Origin: Chloroflexota bacterium | GTDB lineage: Bacteria > Chloroflexota > Anaerolineae > Aggregatilineales > Phototrophicaceae | Assembly: GCA_013388745.1 (NCBI GenBank) | Contig: JACAER010000021.1 | Coordinates: 1 to 41,019, forward strand | Reading direction: 5' to 3' | Length of the DNA: 41,019 bases | Part shown: positions 34,373-41,019 of the stretch, piece by piece | Layout of the letters: each line of letters opens with the position of its first letter | Position numbering within the stretch: position 1 is the first letter of the stretch | Program-made: the position numbers and the translations under genes | The notes under the pieces: generated by a model | Databases searched by the model: none | What the model saw: only the letters and a program-made list of their open reading frames with translations | What the model was told of the DNA's origin: nothing

Positions 34373-35950
34373 ATGAGTCAAAACAGCGGCCAGAGCAATA
34401 CCCGATGGATTGTGGCAGCGGCCTTTTTTGGCCTGGCTGCCTTAGGCATCATCAACTTATTGTCGATCAACGGGCTGAATACCCAGAGCAGCAATTTGCA
34501 GGCGACCCAAGCCGCCCTTAACCAGACCTTGGCCGTCGTGCCCAGCCAAGTCGCGCAAGCGGCGCGCGCCACCCAACAGGCGGTCGCCAGCGCTGACGCC
34601 GCGACCGCCGCTGTGCAGGCCGCCACTGCCGCCGCCATCAACGAAGAGTTGGCCGCTGCGCTCAGCAGCGGGCTGACGGCCACTGCCGATACGCAGAATC
34701 TGGCCGCCACCGCCGACGCGCAGGCCGCCGCTACCCAGGCCCAGCTCAGCACTGAAGCGGCTGTCGCTGCCGTTACGCAGCAGGCGCTGGCCGTGCTCAC
34801 CAATCTGCCGGTCGGCCTGACAGAAATCGCCACCCTCTGGACGCCCACGCCCAGCCCCACCTTTACCCCCACGCCCAGCCCCACCTTTACGCCATCGCCC
34901 AGCCCCACCTTTACGCCTTCGCCCAGCCCCACCTCCACCTTCACACGCACGCCCACACTCGCCCCCAGCCCCGTGCCCACCCTTTCGCCCTTCTATATCG
35001 GCCAACTGCCCGGCGATGTGATGCAGGAACTGCTGGCGCTGGATTTTATCCCCGAAATCAGCGGTATTCTGGGAGTCGAAATCGCGCAGCAGAAGCTTGA
35101 ACTGCGCGACTCGCCCGCTGCCTTCGAAGTGATTGACGAGCGACGCACCCATTTTGTCATGCGCGCACAGATCAGCCAACAGCCGTCGCCTGTCGCGGAC
35201 GGTGTGTGCGGGCTGGCGCTGCGTGCCGGCGATGACGCCAACTACTACACCGTCGCTATCGGCGGCGATGGCCTGGTGCGTTACGGCCTGCTGAACAATG
35301 GCCGCGCCCAGGTCGTGACGCCGGTGCAGGTTAATGTCGGCACCGATCTCAGCGCCGATGTGCTGGTAACCGCCATCGGCGGGCGTATCACCGTGTTCGT
35401 CAACGGGTTGTTTGTCGGCCAGTTGATCGATACACGCTTCGTCAGCGGCGATGTCGCGCTGTGGGGCAGCGCCGCCAGCAGCGGCTTCATCTGCAATTTC
35501 GATAACATCTGGGTGTGGGATCTGGGCGAAGACATCCCGATCACGCCGATTCCGACCAATACGCCGCTGGCTCCCGTGCCGACCTACAGGCCAACGCTGA
35601 CCCCGCCGCCGCCCAGCCCCACACACGCCACGCCCAGCGCCGGGCAAATTGAGATTGTCGCCGTGACCGGCGCCGGCGATCTGGCGGCCGAAGGCGTCGA
35701 AATCCGCAACAACGGCGCCCGGCTGAATCTCAACAACTGGACGCTGAGCGACGACGATGGCAATGTTTATACCTTCCCGCCGTTCGAATTGTTCCCCAGC
35801 GGCAGCTTTACCGTCTTTACACGCCAGGGCGATGATACGCCCATCGCTTTGTATTGGAATCGCGACGAGGCGGTGTGGGACGAAGGCGATGTGCTGACTC
35901 TGGCCGACGCCGACGGCAATCTGCTGGCTGCGCTGACGATCGGCGGCTAA
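34373..35950 (+). CDS. Membrane-anchored surface protein with TPSP repeats and lamin-tail domain
   Basis: A 525-aa protein. Residues about 12-32 are a membrane segment (WIVAAAFFGLAALGIINLL). About 38-145 is an Ala/Thr-rich probable coiled coil (ATQAALNQTLAVVPSQVAQA and similar). Then comes a Pro/Thr/Ser stalk of SPTFTPSP repeats, a beta domain (SPFYIGQLPGDVMQELLALD onward, a concanavalin-like section ICNFDNIWVWDLG), a second stalk, and a C-terminal lamin-tail domain (GVEIRNNGARLNLNNWTLSD). This layout is common in Chloroflexota cell-surface proteins. GGAG seven bases before ATG 34373. Its exact role is unknown. Confidence 0.85.
   Translation: MSQNSGQSNTRWIVAAAFFGLAALGIINLLSINGLNTQSSNLQATQAALNQTLAVVPSQVAQAARATQQAVASADAATAAVQAATAAAINEELAAALSSGLTATADTQNLAATADAQAAATQAQLSTEAAVAAVTQQALAVLTNLPVGLTEIATLWTPTPSPTFTPTPSPTFTPSPSPTFTPSPSPTSTFTRTPTLAPSPVPTLSPFYIGQLPGDVMQELLALDFIPEISGILGVEIAQQKLELRDSPAAFEVIDERRTHFVMRAQISQQPSPVADGVCGLALRAGDDANYYTVAIGGDGLVRYGLLNNGRAQVVTPVQVNVGTDLSADVLVTAIGGRITVFVNGLFVGQLIDTRFVSGDVALWGSAASSGFICNFDNIWVWDLGEDIPITPIPTNTPLAPVPTYRPTLTPPPPSPTHATPSAGQIEIVAVTGAGDLAAEGVEIRNNGARLNLNNWTLSDDDGNVYTFPPFELFPSGSFTVFTRQGDDTPIALYWNRDEAVWDEGDVLTLADADGNLLAALTIGG
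34848..34943 (+). repeat. Four tandem 24-bp repeats encoding the TPSP stalk
   Basis: Units starting at 34848, 34872, 34896 and 34920 each begin CGCCCAGCCCCACC and encode an eight-residue unit of the type PSPTFTPS. The last unit diverges. The array may vary in length between strains. Confidence 0.8.
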
Positions 35951-35965
35951 GCGCGGCTAAATCAA

Positions 35966-35992
35966 AAGGGGCGCAGCCCGGCTGTGCCCCTT
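35966..35992 (-). terminator. Bidirectional hairpin between convergent genes
   Basis: A 12-bp stem (AAGGGGCGCAGC / GCTGTGCCCCTT, one G-T pair) with loop CCG. On the - strand it is followed by TTTTGATTT, fitting a terminator of the PyrD-like gene; on the + strand the T-tail is poor. Confidence 0.65.
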
Positions 35993-36037
35993 GATCTTCA
36001 TCTATCTCCATCCCCTGAAAACCGAAAACTGCCCACG

Positions 36038-36946
36038 CTATTCCGGCGGCGGCCCTTCGCGTTTCATTTTGCTGGTCGTTTCGCCGATGCCGGGATACCA
36101 TTCGTCGGGCAGCGCGCCGACTTCGCGCGTCACCACCAGCCCCGAAAGATCGCGCGCGATGATTTCCAGCATTTTGGGATGAATCCAGGTCACGGCGTCC
36201 ACCTGCACTGCCACCGCGCCAGCTTCGATATAGTCGCGCGCGTCCTGCGGCGCATGAATCCCGCCCGCGCCGATAAGGGGAATGTTGATGCGTTGGGCTA
36301 AACGCTCTACCACGCGCAGCGCGATCGGCAGCACCAGCGGGCCATAAACGCGCCCGGTCACCAACTGCCCGCTGAACTTGTCGCGCCCCGTGCCGCGCGG
36401 CGGCGCCGCTACCACCAGCGTCGCCGCGCCAGCCTCCACGACCGCATCGGCGATAGCATAGGCATCTTGCAGCGGCAGACGCACCATGACCGGCTTTTCC
36501 GTGCGCTCCACCGCCGCGCGCACCAGTTGATGCGCCTCTTCCGGCGTGATGTCGTCGTTCAGCCCCAATTCGAGCGCGTTCACCGCGTCTTCCACTTCGA
36601 CACGGCTGGCGCTTTTGCGCACATGCTCCGGCGTCGTGCCCACCAGATGCAAAATCACTGGCAGCGGCAGCATAGTCCACAGATCGCGGTACTTAGCCAG
36701 CACTTTGCTCAGCCCCGGATTCGGCATCCCCGTATGCACCACGCAGCCGGCGTCCAGATGCACCACGCGCATACCGCCTGCTGGGCTGTAGGGTTCATAC
36801 GTCACCGGATTCGTCACCAGCGCGCCCAACACCTCAAAGTTAATGATATCGCGGTAGGCGTCGCCAAAACCCAGCACGCCCGACGCCGCCATCACTGGCG
36901 AATTGAGCGAAAGCATATTTTTTCCGGGGCGCGTGATGTCAATCAT
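36038..36946 (-). CDS. Dihydroorotate dehydrogenase-like flavoprotein lacking the catalytic motif
   Basis: A 302-aa TIM-barrel protein clearly of the class 1 DHOD fold: NSPVMAASGVLGFGDAYRD at the start, HTGMPNPGLSKVLAKYRD, and an FMN-phosphate end PLIGAGGIHAPQDARDYIEA followed by GAVAVQVD. In true PyrD the segment after the fourth strand reads NxSCPN with the catalytic Cys; here it is VNALELGLNDDITPEEA, so the catalytic base is missing. GGAG nine bases before ATG 36946. The upstream gene on the same strand is a PyrK-like partner (112-bp gap). It is probably a flavoenzyme with a different substrate. Confidence 0.85.
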   Translation of the reverse strand: MIDITRPGKNMLSLNSPVMAASGVLGFGDAYRDIINFEVLGALVTNPVTYEPYSPAGGMRVVHLDAGCVVHTGMPNPGLSKVLAKYRDLWTMLPLPVILHLVGTTPEHVRKSASRVEVEDAVNALELGLNDDITPEEAHQLVRAAVERTEKPVMVRLPLQDAYAIADAVVEAGAATLVVAAPPRGTGRDKFSGQLVTGRVYGPLVLPIALRVVERLAQRINIPLIGAGGIHAPQDARDYIEAGAVAVQVDAVTWIHPKMLEIIARDLSGLVVTREVGALPDEWYPGIGETTSKMKREGPPPE

Positions 36947-37058
36947 CCGTTTGAACTCCGCTGTCTGTGCGTTGAACAGTCTGTTCTGTAGTGTAGTGTA
37001 TGTATCCTGCCTCAGCGTCAGCAGCCACGCAAGCCGATCTGGCTAAACGCCGCCGCGC

Positions 37059-37838
37059 CTATTTAAAATCCATCGTCATCAGGTCAAAGGCCGGCCCGTC
37101 CTGGCAGATCAGCTTGTGGCCGCTCTCCTTTTGCGTCACGGCGCAGCACCAGCAGGCGCCCACCCCGCAGGCCAGCATCGGCTGGAACACGCCGAACAGA
37201 TAATTCTTGGGCACGTCCTTACGCAGCGTTTGGAACAGTTCCAGCACGCGCTGGAAACGCAGCCGTTCGTCGTCCGCCGCTACCACCACAAACACCTGAT
37301 CGGCCCAACCCGCGGTGAGTACCTGATTCGGCCAGATCAGCGTTTTTTCCTCTTTGCCGGGCGAGCCGCGCAGCACTTCGACTTCGGGCGGCAAGTGCTG
37401 CGTGCCGTACTCCGTCGCGCTCCCCACCAGCACCAGCGTCACGGCGACTTTGTTGCCCAAAAGCCAGGGAATCGTCATCAGCAGCGCCGTCGGCGTGCTG
37501 TTGTAGGCCAGCAGCAGCACATTGCGCAGCGTGCGCCGGAAACGCAGCGGCTGCCCCAGCAGCCCCATCGCGTTTATCACCTGTCCCGGTTCGTAACGTA
37601 TGCCCGTAGGCCGCTCAACGATCACTTTATTGTTATTCAGGCCCACCGGCCACCACTGCTCACGCAGGTACGGATGCCAGTTTTCCTCCCCCGGTGTCGG
37701 GCTGAAAGGCGCCACACGCACCAGCAGCGATTGTCCCGGCTTCACCTTCGCCAGCGATTCGTCTACCGCCAGTTCAAGATGCTGCACCTGGGGGTTGATG
37801 CGCCGCACTCGTTCGATAATCGCCAGTGTATCTTTCAT
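37059..37838 (-). CDS. PyrK-like electron transfer subunit with 2Fe-2S site
   Basis: A 259-aa protein of the PyrK/ferredoxin reductase-like family. The C-terminus has the 2Fe-2S cysteines: LACGVGACWCCAV, then LICQDGPAFDL (C-x4-C-x2-C plus a distant C), as in PyrK. The N-terminal half is an FAD-binding barrel (VKPGQSLLVRVAPF). The nucleotide-binding loop is changed: LRNVLLLAYNSTPTALLM stands where PyrK has GGGxGxAPL. ATG 37838 has no clear ribosome site; a TTG at 37850 in frame is possible. Works with the PyrD-like gene downstream; electron source uncertain. Confidence 0.85.
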   Translation of the reverse strand: MKDTLAIIERVRRINPQVQHLELAVDESLAKVKPGQSLLVRVAPFSPTPGEENWHPYLREQWWPVGLNNNKVIVERPTGIRYEPGQVINAMGLLGQPLRFRRTLRNVLLLAYNSTPTALLMTIPWLLGNKVAVTLVLVGSATEYGTQHLPPEVEVLRGSPGKEEKTLIWPNQVLTAGWADQVFVVVAADDERLRFQRVLELFQTLRKDVPKNYLFGVFQPMLACGVGACWCCAVTQKESGHKLICQDGPAFDLMTMDFK

Positions 37839-37937
37839 GGGTTTTCGCAAAACTTTTTTGAGAGCCGCTCAATTAGCTATACTATACTCATTCTTCGCAA
37901 ACTCTGCCGCCGATTCGGCGGGAAAGGAAGCGCGCCC

Positions 37938-38459
37938 ATGTCCGAAGCGCAAGCCGCCAGCGCGCTGGAACGCCTGTACGAAGACACCAGCGTGCGTGAT
38001 GAACTGATGGACGCCGATGCCACGGTGCTGCTGGAATGGGGCGCGGCGCGTGTCAACCTGTTGGCGCAGCAAAATCTGGATGACAGTCACTTTGAAGCCG
38101 CTTATCTCAAATTGACGCGCGTCATGGCGCGCGTGAACCGCTTCGTGGGCAAACGTCACGCCGCCGACCAGACACAGCAGTACGAGCTGTTGCAGCGCTT
38201 GCAGGCGGTCGCTGTCGAAAGCGGCTATTCCTGTCCACAGGAACGGCTGGCGGCTTTCGCCCAGCAGCACAGCGCGCTGGATGACAGCGCCGCCATCCGC
38301 GCCCTGACCGCTGTGCTCGAAGGCCGCGACAGCGCCGCAGCATCGACCCCACCCGCGCCGCCGAACGTCGCGCCGCCACCCGCGCCCCCACCTGCCTCAT
38401 CACCGCTCAATGTCCTCAAAAATCTGTTTGCTTCCAAGCCTTCTGAAGGAGAATCCTAA
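37938..38459 (+). CDS. Helical protein of unknown function with proline-rich tail
   Basis: A 173-aa protein. The first 130 residues are helical (ALERLYEDTSVRDELMDADA, then VLLEWGAARVNLLAQQNLDD), followed by a Pro/Ala-rich linker (PPAPPNVAPPPAPPPASS) and a short end. AAAGGA precedes ATG 37938. The stop TAA is followed directly by the GTG of the PLD gene, so the two are coupled. No family recognised. Confidence 0.6.
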   Translation: MSEAQAASALERLYEDTSVRDELMDADATVLLEWGAARVNLLAQQNLDDSHFEAAYLKLTRVMARVNRFVGKRHAADQTQQYELLQRLQAVAVESGYSCPQERLAAFAQQHSALDDSAAIRALTAVLEGRDSAAASTPPAPPNVAPPPAPPPASSPLNVLKNLFASKPSEGES

Positions 38460-39704
38460 GTGTCGCAGCGTAAAAGCAGCAAAAGCAGTTCGTCGCAGCA
38501 ATCGCCCCTCCTGCGTTTGATCGGCGCGCTGATCGGCGCGATTATTCTGGTGATCGCTGGTTTGCTCTCGCAGCCGAGCGGCGGCCCGGCCACGATCACC
38601 CCGACCACCAGCGGCGCGCGTCCTACCACCGCCGTCCCCGTCACCTTCACGCCCAGCGGCGGTACCCAGGTGGCCGTTGTCGGCGCTTTCCAGTCGATCG
38701 CTGTCGGGCAGGGTTTCGGCTATACGCGCGATTTCTGGCAGGTGTATTTCACCGCGCCCACCGGCAGCCGCAGCAGCGCCGATTATGTCGGTGGCATTGA
38801 TGTCAACCTGGCCGCAGCCCTGGACAGCGTGCGCAGCACCCTCGATATTGTGGCCTTCGAGTTCAACAGCCCGGCCATCACCGCCGCCGTCCTGCGCGCG
38901 GTCGATCGCGGCGTGCGTGTGCGCATGGTGACAGACGACGAACACGGCCTGCACGACGAAGAAGCCACCATTAACCAGTTGATCGCCGCTGGCGTCACGG
39001 TCGTCGATGACAGCCGCACCGCGCTGATGCACAACAAGTTCATGATTCTCGACAGCAGCGTTGTCTGGACCGGCTCGTGGAACTACACCATCAACGACAC
39101 CTATCGCAACAACAACAGCGCAGTCGTCCTCCGTTCGCGCAACGCTGTCGAAACCTACCAGGCCGAATTTAACGAAATGTTCGATGGCCGCTTCTTCGGC
39201 CCGCGTTCGTCGGCGCGCAACACCGCCAATTTCACCCAGGACGGCATCAGCATCCAAATCTTCTTCGCGCCAGAAAACAATGTCAACGAAGTGATCGCAC
39301 GCACGGTCGCCACCGCGCAGCGCAGCATCCGCTTCATGGCCTTTTCCTTCACGCTGGATGATGTCGCCGCCGCCATCCAGGAACGCTTCGGCGAAGGCGT
39401 CGTCGTGCAGGGCATTTTCGAAACCACCGGCAGCCTTCAGCCCGCCAGCGAACTCACGCCCCTTTCCTGCGCCGGCATGGAGATGCGCCAGGATGGCAAC
39501 CCGTTTTTCCTGCATCACAAGGTCTTCATCATCGATGAACAAACCGTCTTAGTTGGCTCCTTCAACTTTTCGGCCAGCGCCACCAACAGTAACGACGAGA
39601 ACATGCTTATCATCACCGATCCAGACATCGCGACATTGTATATACAGGAGTTTGAACGCCGCTGGCGCGAGGCCACTGTGCCCGGCAGCCTGCAATGCGG
39701 CTAG
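38460..39704 (+). CDS. Membrane-anchored PLD-like (HKD) protein
   Basis: A 414-aa protein with an N-terminal membrane segment (LLRLIGALIGAIILVIAGLL) and a Thr/Pro-rich linker. Two HKD active-site motifs are intact: HNKFMILDSSVVWTGSWN (about residue 190) and HHKVFIIDEQTVLVGSFNFS (about residue 351), each HxKx4D followed by the G-S/T loop. Both are needed for the phosphodiesterase reaction of the PLD superfamily. The GTG at 38460 touches the stop of the previous gene, and AAGGAG lies nine bases upstream. Substrate could be lipid or nucleic acid; the anchored outside position fits an extracellular nuclease or phospholipase. Confidence 0.88.
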   Translation: MSQRKSSKSSSSQQSPLLRLIGALIGAIILVIAGLLSQPSGGPATITPTTSGARPTTAVPVTFTPSGGTQVAVVGAFQSIAVGQGFGYTRDFWQVYFTAPTGSRSSADYVGGIDVNLAAALDSVRSTLDIVAFEFNSPAITAAVLRAVDRGVRVRMVTDDEHGLHDEEATINQLIAAGVTVVDDSRTALMHNKFMILDSSVVWTGSWNYTINDTYRNNNSAVVLRSRNAVETYQAEFNEMFDGRFFGPRSSARNTANFTQDGISIQIFFAPENNVNEVIARTVATAQRSIRFMAFSFTLDDVAAAIQERFGEGVVVQGIFETTGSLQPASELTPLSCAGMEMRQDGNPFFLHHKVFIIDEQTVLVGSFNFSASATNSNDENMLIITDPDIATLYIQEFERRWREATVPGSLQCG

Positions 39705-39946
39705 AAAAAACGTGCTATACTAGCTAGAGATCACCATACCGCAGCGCGCTCAGAAATAGCACCATACTGATATGATTAAGCGATTTCACACACATACGAT
39801 TTTGGCAGACGGCAACCAGACTGTTCCTACCTGTTCTACGGACGCGATTTTTCCTGTCCGTGTGCACAGGGGTCTGTTGGATTTTGTCCGTTTTTCGCCG
39901 TGTATCGCCTCTGTTTCGCCTCAAAGTCTATCGGAAGAATAAGCCT

Positions 39947-41019
39947 ATGCCCTTTATCGAAGCGCCCACCACTTTTTATCTTGGCCGCCGCTACGACTCC
40001 ACCAGCCGTCGCCTGACGGAGGATGTCGTGTACTACGACGCGCGCGATCTCACCACCCACGCCGTCGTTGTTGGCATGACCGGCAGCGGCAAAACCGGCC
40101 TGTGCATCAACCTGCTGGAAGAAGCCATTCTCGACAACATCCCCGCCATCATCGTCGATCCCAAAGGCGACATCACCAACCTGCTGCTGACCTTCCCCGA
40201 TCTGCGCCCGGAAGATTTTCAGCCGTGGGTGAACGTCGATGATGCGCGCCGCGCCGGGCTGGACATTCCGGCTTTCGCCGCCGACACGGCCATGCGCTGG
40301 CGCGACGGCCTCACCAGTTGGGGGCTGGTCCCCGATCGCGTGCGCTGGCTCAAGCGCGCCGCCAAATACAGCATCTATACGCCCGGCAGTGACGCCGGCC
40401 TGCCCATCAGCATTCTCGCCTCGCTGCGCGCCCCGCGCGAAGGCTGGGCCGGCAACGAAGAAGCCAACCGCGAAAAAATCAACGGCATCGTCACCGCGCT
40501 GCTGGCGCTGATCGGCCTGCAAGTCGAGCCGGTCAAAGACCGCGAGCATGTGCTGGTCGCCAACATCTTCGAACACGCCTGGCGGCAGGGCAAAGACCTC
40601 ACGCTCGAAGACATCATTCTGCAGGTGCAAAAACCGCCGTTCGAAAAACTCGGCGTGTTTTCCATCGACCAGTATATTGACGAGAAAAAACGCATTAAGC
40701 TGGCGATGGATATGAACAACATCATCGCCGCGCCCTCCTTCCAATCGTGGATTCAGGGCGAGCCGATGGACATTCAAACGCTGCTCTACCAGCCCAATGG
40801 CCGCCCGCGCGTTTCGATCTTCTATATCGCGCATCTTTCCGAGCCAGAGCGCATGTTTATGCTGACGCTGCTGCTGGAAAACATGCTCGCCTGGATGCGC
40901 ACGCTCAGCGGCACCACCAGCCTGCGCGCGCTGCTCTATATTGACGAAATGTTCGGCTACTTCCCGCCCTACCCCAAAAACCCGCCCACCAAAGAACCGC
41001 TGCTGCGCCTGCTCAAGCA
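39947..41019 (+). CDS. HerA/DUF87-type ATPase (5' part; runs off the window)
   Basis: Reading frame open from ATG 39947 (GGAAG nine bases upstream) to the window edge (357 codons). The first 70 residues contain Walker A GMTGSGKTGLCINLLEEA and IIVDPKGDITNLL, a Walker-B-like motif with DPKGD as in HerA/DUF87 proteins. Near the end RALLYIDEMFGYFPP is the second ATPase motif. In between lies a helical region (EWAGNEEANREKINGIVTAL-like, position about 40440-40510). Such proteins are DNA-pumping or conjugative-type ATPases, often with partners that act on DNA. The C-terminal part and partners lie beyond the window. The 242-bp gap before it shows a possible TATACT (-10) at 39716 but no clear -35. 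Confidence 0.82.
   Translation, partial: MPFIEAPTTFYLGRRYDSTSRRLTEDVVYYDARDLTTHAVVVGMTGSGKTGLCINLLEEAILDNIPAIIVDPKGDITNLLLTFPDLRPEDFQPWVNVDDARRAGLDIPAFAADTAMRWRDGLTSWGLVPDRVRWLKRAAKYSIYTPGSDAGLPISILASLRAPREGWAGNEEANREKINGIVTALLALIGLQVEPVKDREHVLVANIFEHAWRQGKDLTLEDIILQVQKPPFEKLGVFSIDQYIDEKKRIKLAMDMNNIIAAPSFQSWIQGEPMDIQTLLYQPNGRPRVSIFYIAHLSEPERMFMLTLLLENMLAWMRTLSGTTSLRALLYIDEMFGYFPPYPKNPPTKEPLLRLLK

Noticed and set aside
34457..35647. 396-codon frame on the - strand over the lamin-tail protein.
   Set aside because: Low-complexity Gly/Arg-rich translation; the + strand product has real domains.
37116..37937. In-frame upstream extension of the gene at 37938.
   Set aside because: It overlaps the PyrK-like gene on the other strand and reads as low-complexity; the ATG at 37938 has a ribosome site.
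38400..39542. Long open frame on the - strand over the PLD gene (380 codons).
   Set aside because: It is a GC-rich shadow of the PLD gene, whose HKD motifs are intact on the + strand.
39772..39942. 56-codon + strand frame ending five bases before the HerA-type gene.
   Set aside because: No ribosome site, no protein-like pattern, and it fills what looks like the promoter region.
39836..40834. 332-codon frame on the - strand at the right edge.
   Set aside because: Shadow of the HerA-type ATPase, which has clear Walker motifs on the + strand.

Overview
The window looks like a chromosomal segment of an uncultured or little-studied member of the phylum Chloroflexota (Anaerolineae-like). Evidence is indirect: giant XRE-STAND ATPase regulators of the COG3903 type, TPSP-repeat plus lamin-tail surface proteins, a xanthorhodopsin-like opsin, FeS-type photolyase, LivK/LivF next to a PaaK-like ligase, and many intergenic palindromes that begin GTAGGGGC or similar. 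No rRNA, tRNA, CRISPR array or intact prophage was seen. By eye, the left half (about 1-20.5 kb) is less GC-rich and more mosaic than the right half (20.6-41 kb).

Left half. 1-5.5 kb is an accessory patchwork: an ArsR-SRPBCC fusion regulator with a twin-operator promoter; a TetR regulator divergent from a cytochrome P450; a lipoprotein; a truncated flavodoxin; and a scrambled IS3-family remnant. 5.5-13 kb carries two very large STAND regulators facing away from each other, with a secreted DUF4440-like protein, a SnoaL-like protein and a small unknown gene between them. 13-20.5 kb is a light-related block on the + strand: a STAS-like small protein, a proton-pumping rhodopsin with the glycine that allows a carotenoid antenna, an FeS-BCP (PhrB-type) photolyase, a DUF2256 zinc-ribbon-like protein, an SDR-DUF2867 fusion, another SDR and a flavin disulfide reductase. 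The block ends at a strong terminator.

Right half. 20.6-24.2 kb (- strand) is a tight three-gene operon: MoxR AAA+ ATPase, a proline-rich/acidic linker protein of unknown family, and a protein with both an HExxH motif and a vWA MIDAS motif. Next come a P-loop kinase-like gene, then a LivK-like binding protein, LivF-like ATPase and PaaK-like ligase with no permease genes nearby, a TIM-barrel isomerase, a second copy of the STAS-like small protein, FabI, an arylamine N-acetyltransferase, and a thioredoxin-like redox protein. The redox protein sits behind a cluster of near-identical operators and is followed by the C-terminal stub of its usual permease partner. After a D-2-hydroxyacid dehydrogenase and a lamin-tail surface protein there is a pair resembling dihydroorotate dehydrogenase B (PyrD plus PyrK) in which the PyrD-like protein has lost the catalytic NxSCPN motif and the PyrK-like protein has a changed nucleotide-binding loop. 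The window ends with an unknown helical protein, a membrane-anchored PLD-like protein and the start of a HerA/DUF87-type ATPase that runs off the edge.

The best candidates for undescribed biology are the altered PyrD/PyrK-like pair, the MoxR/linker/HExxH-vWA operon, the rhodopsin-photolyase block and the double-HTH (XRE plus LuxR) STAND regulator. All function calls rest on motif recognition by eye; no database search was run.
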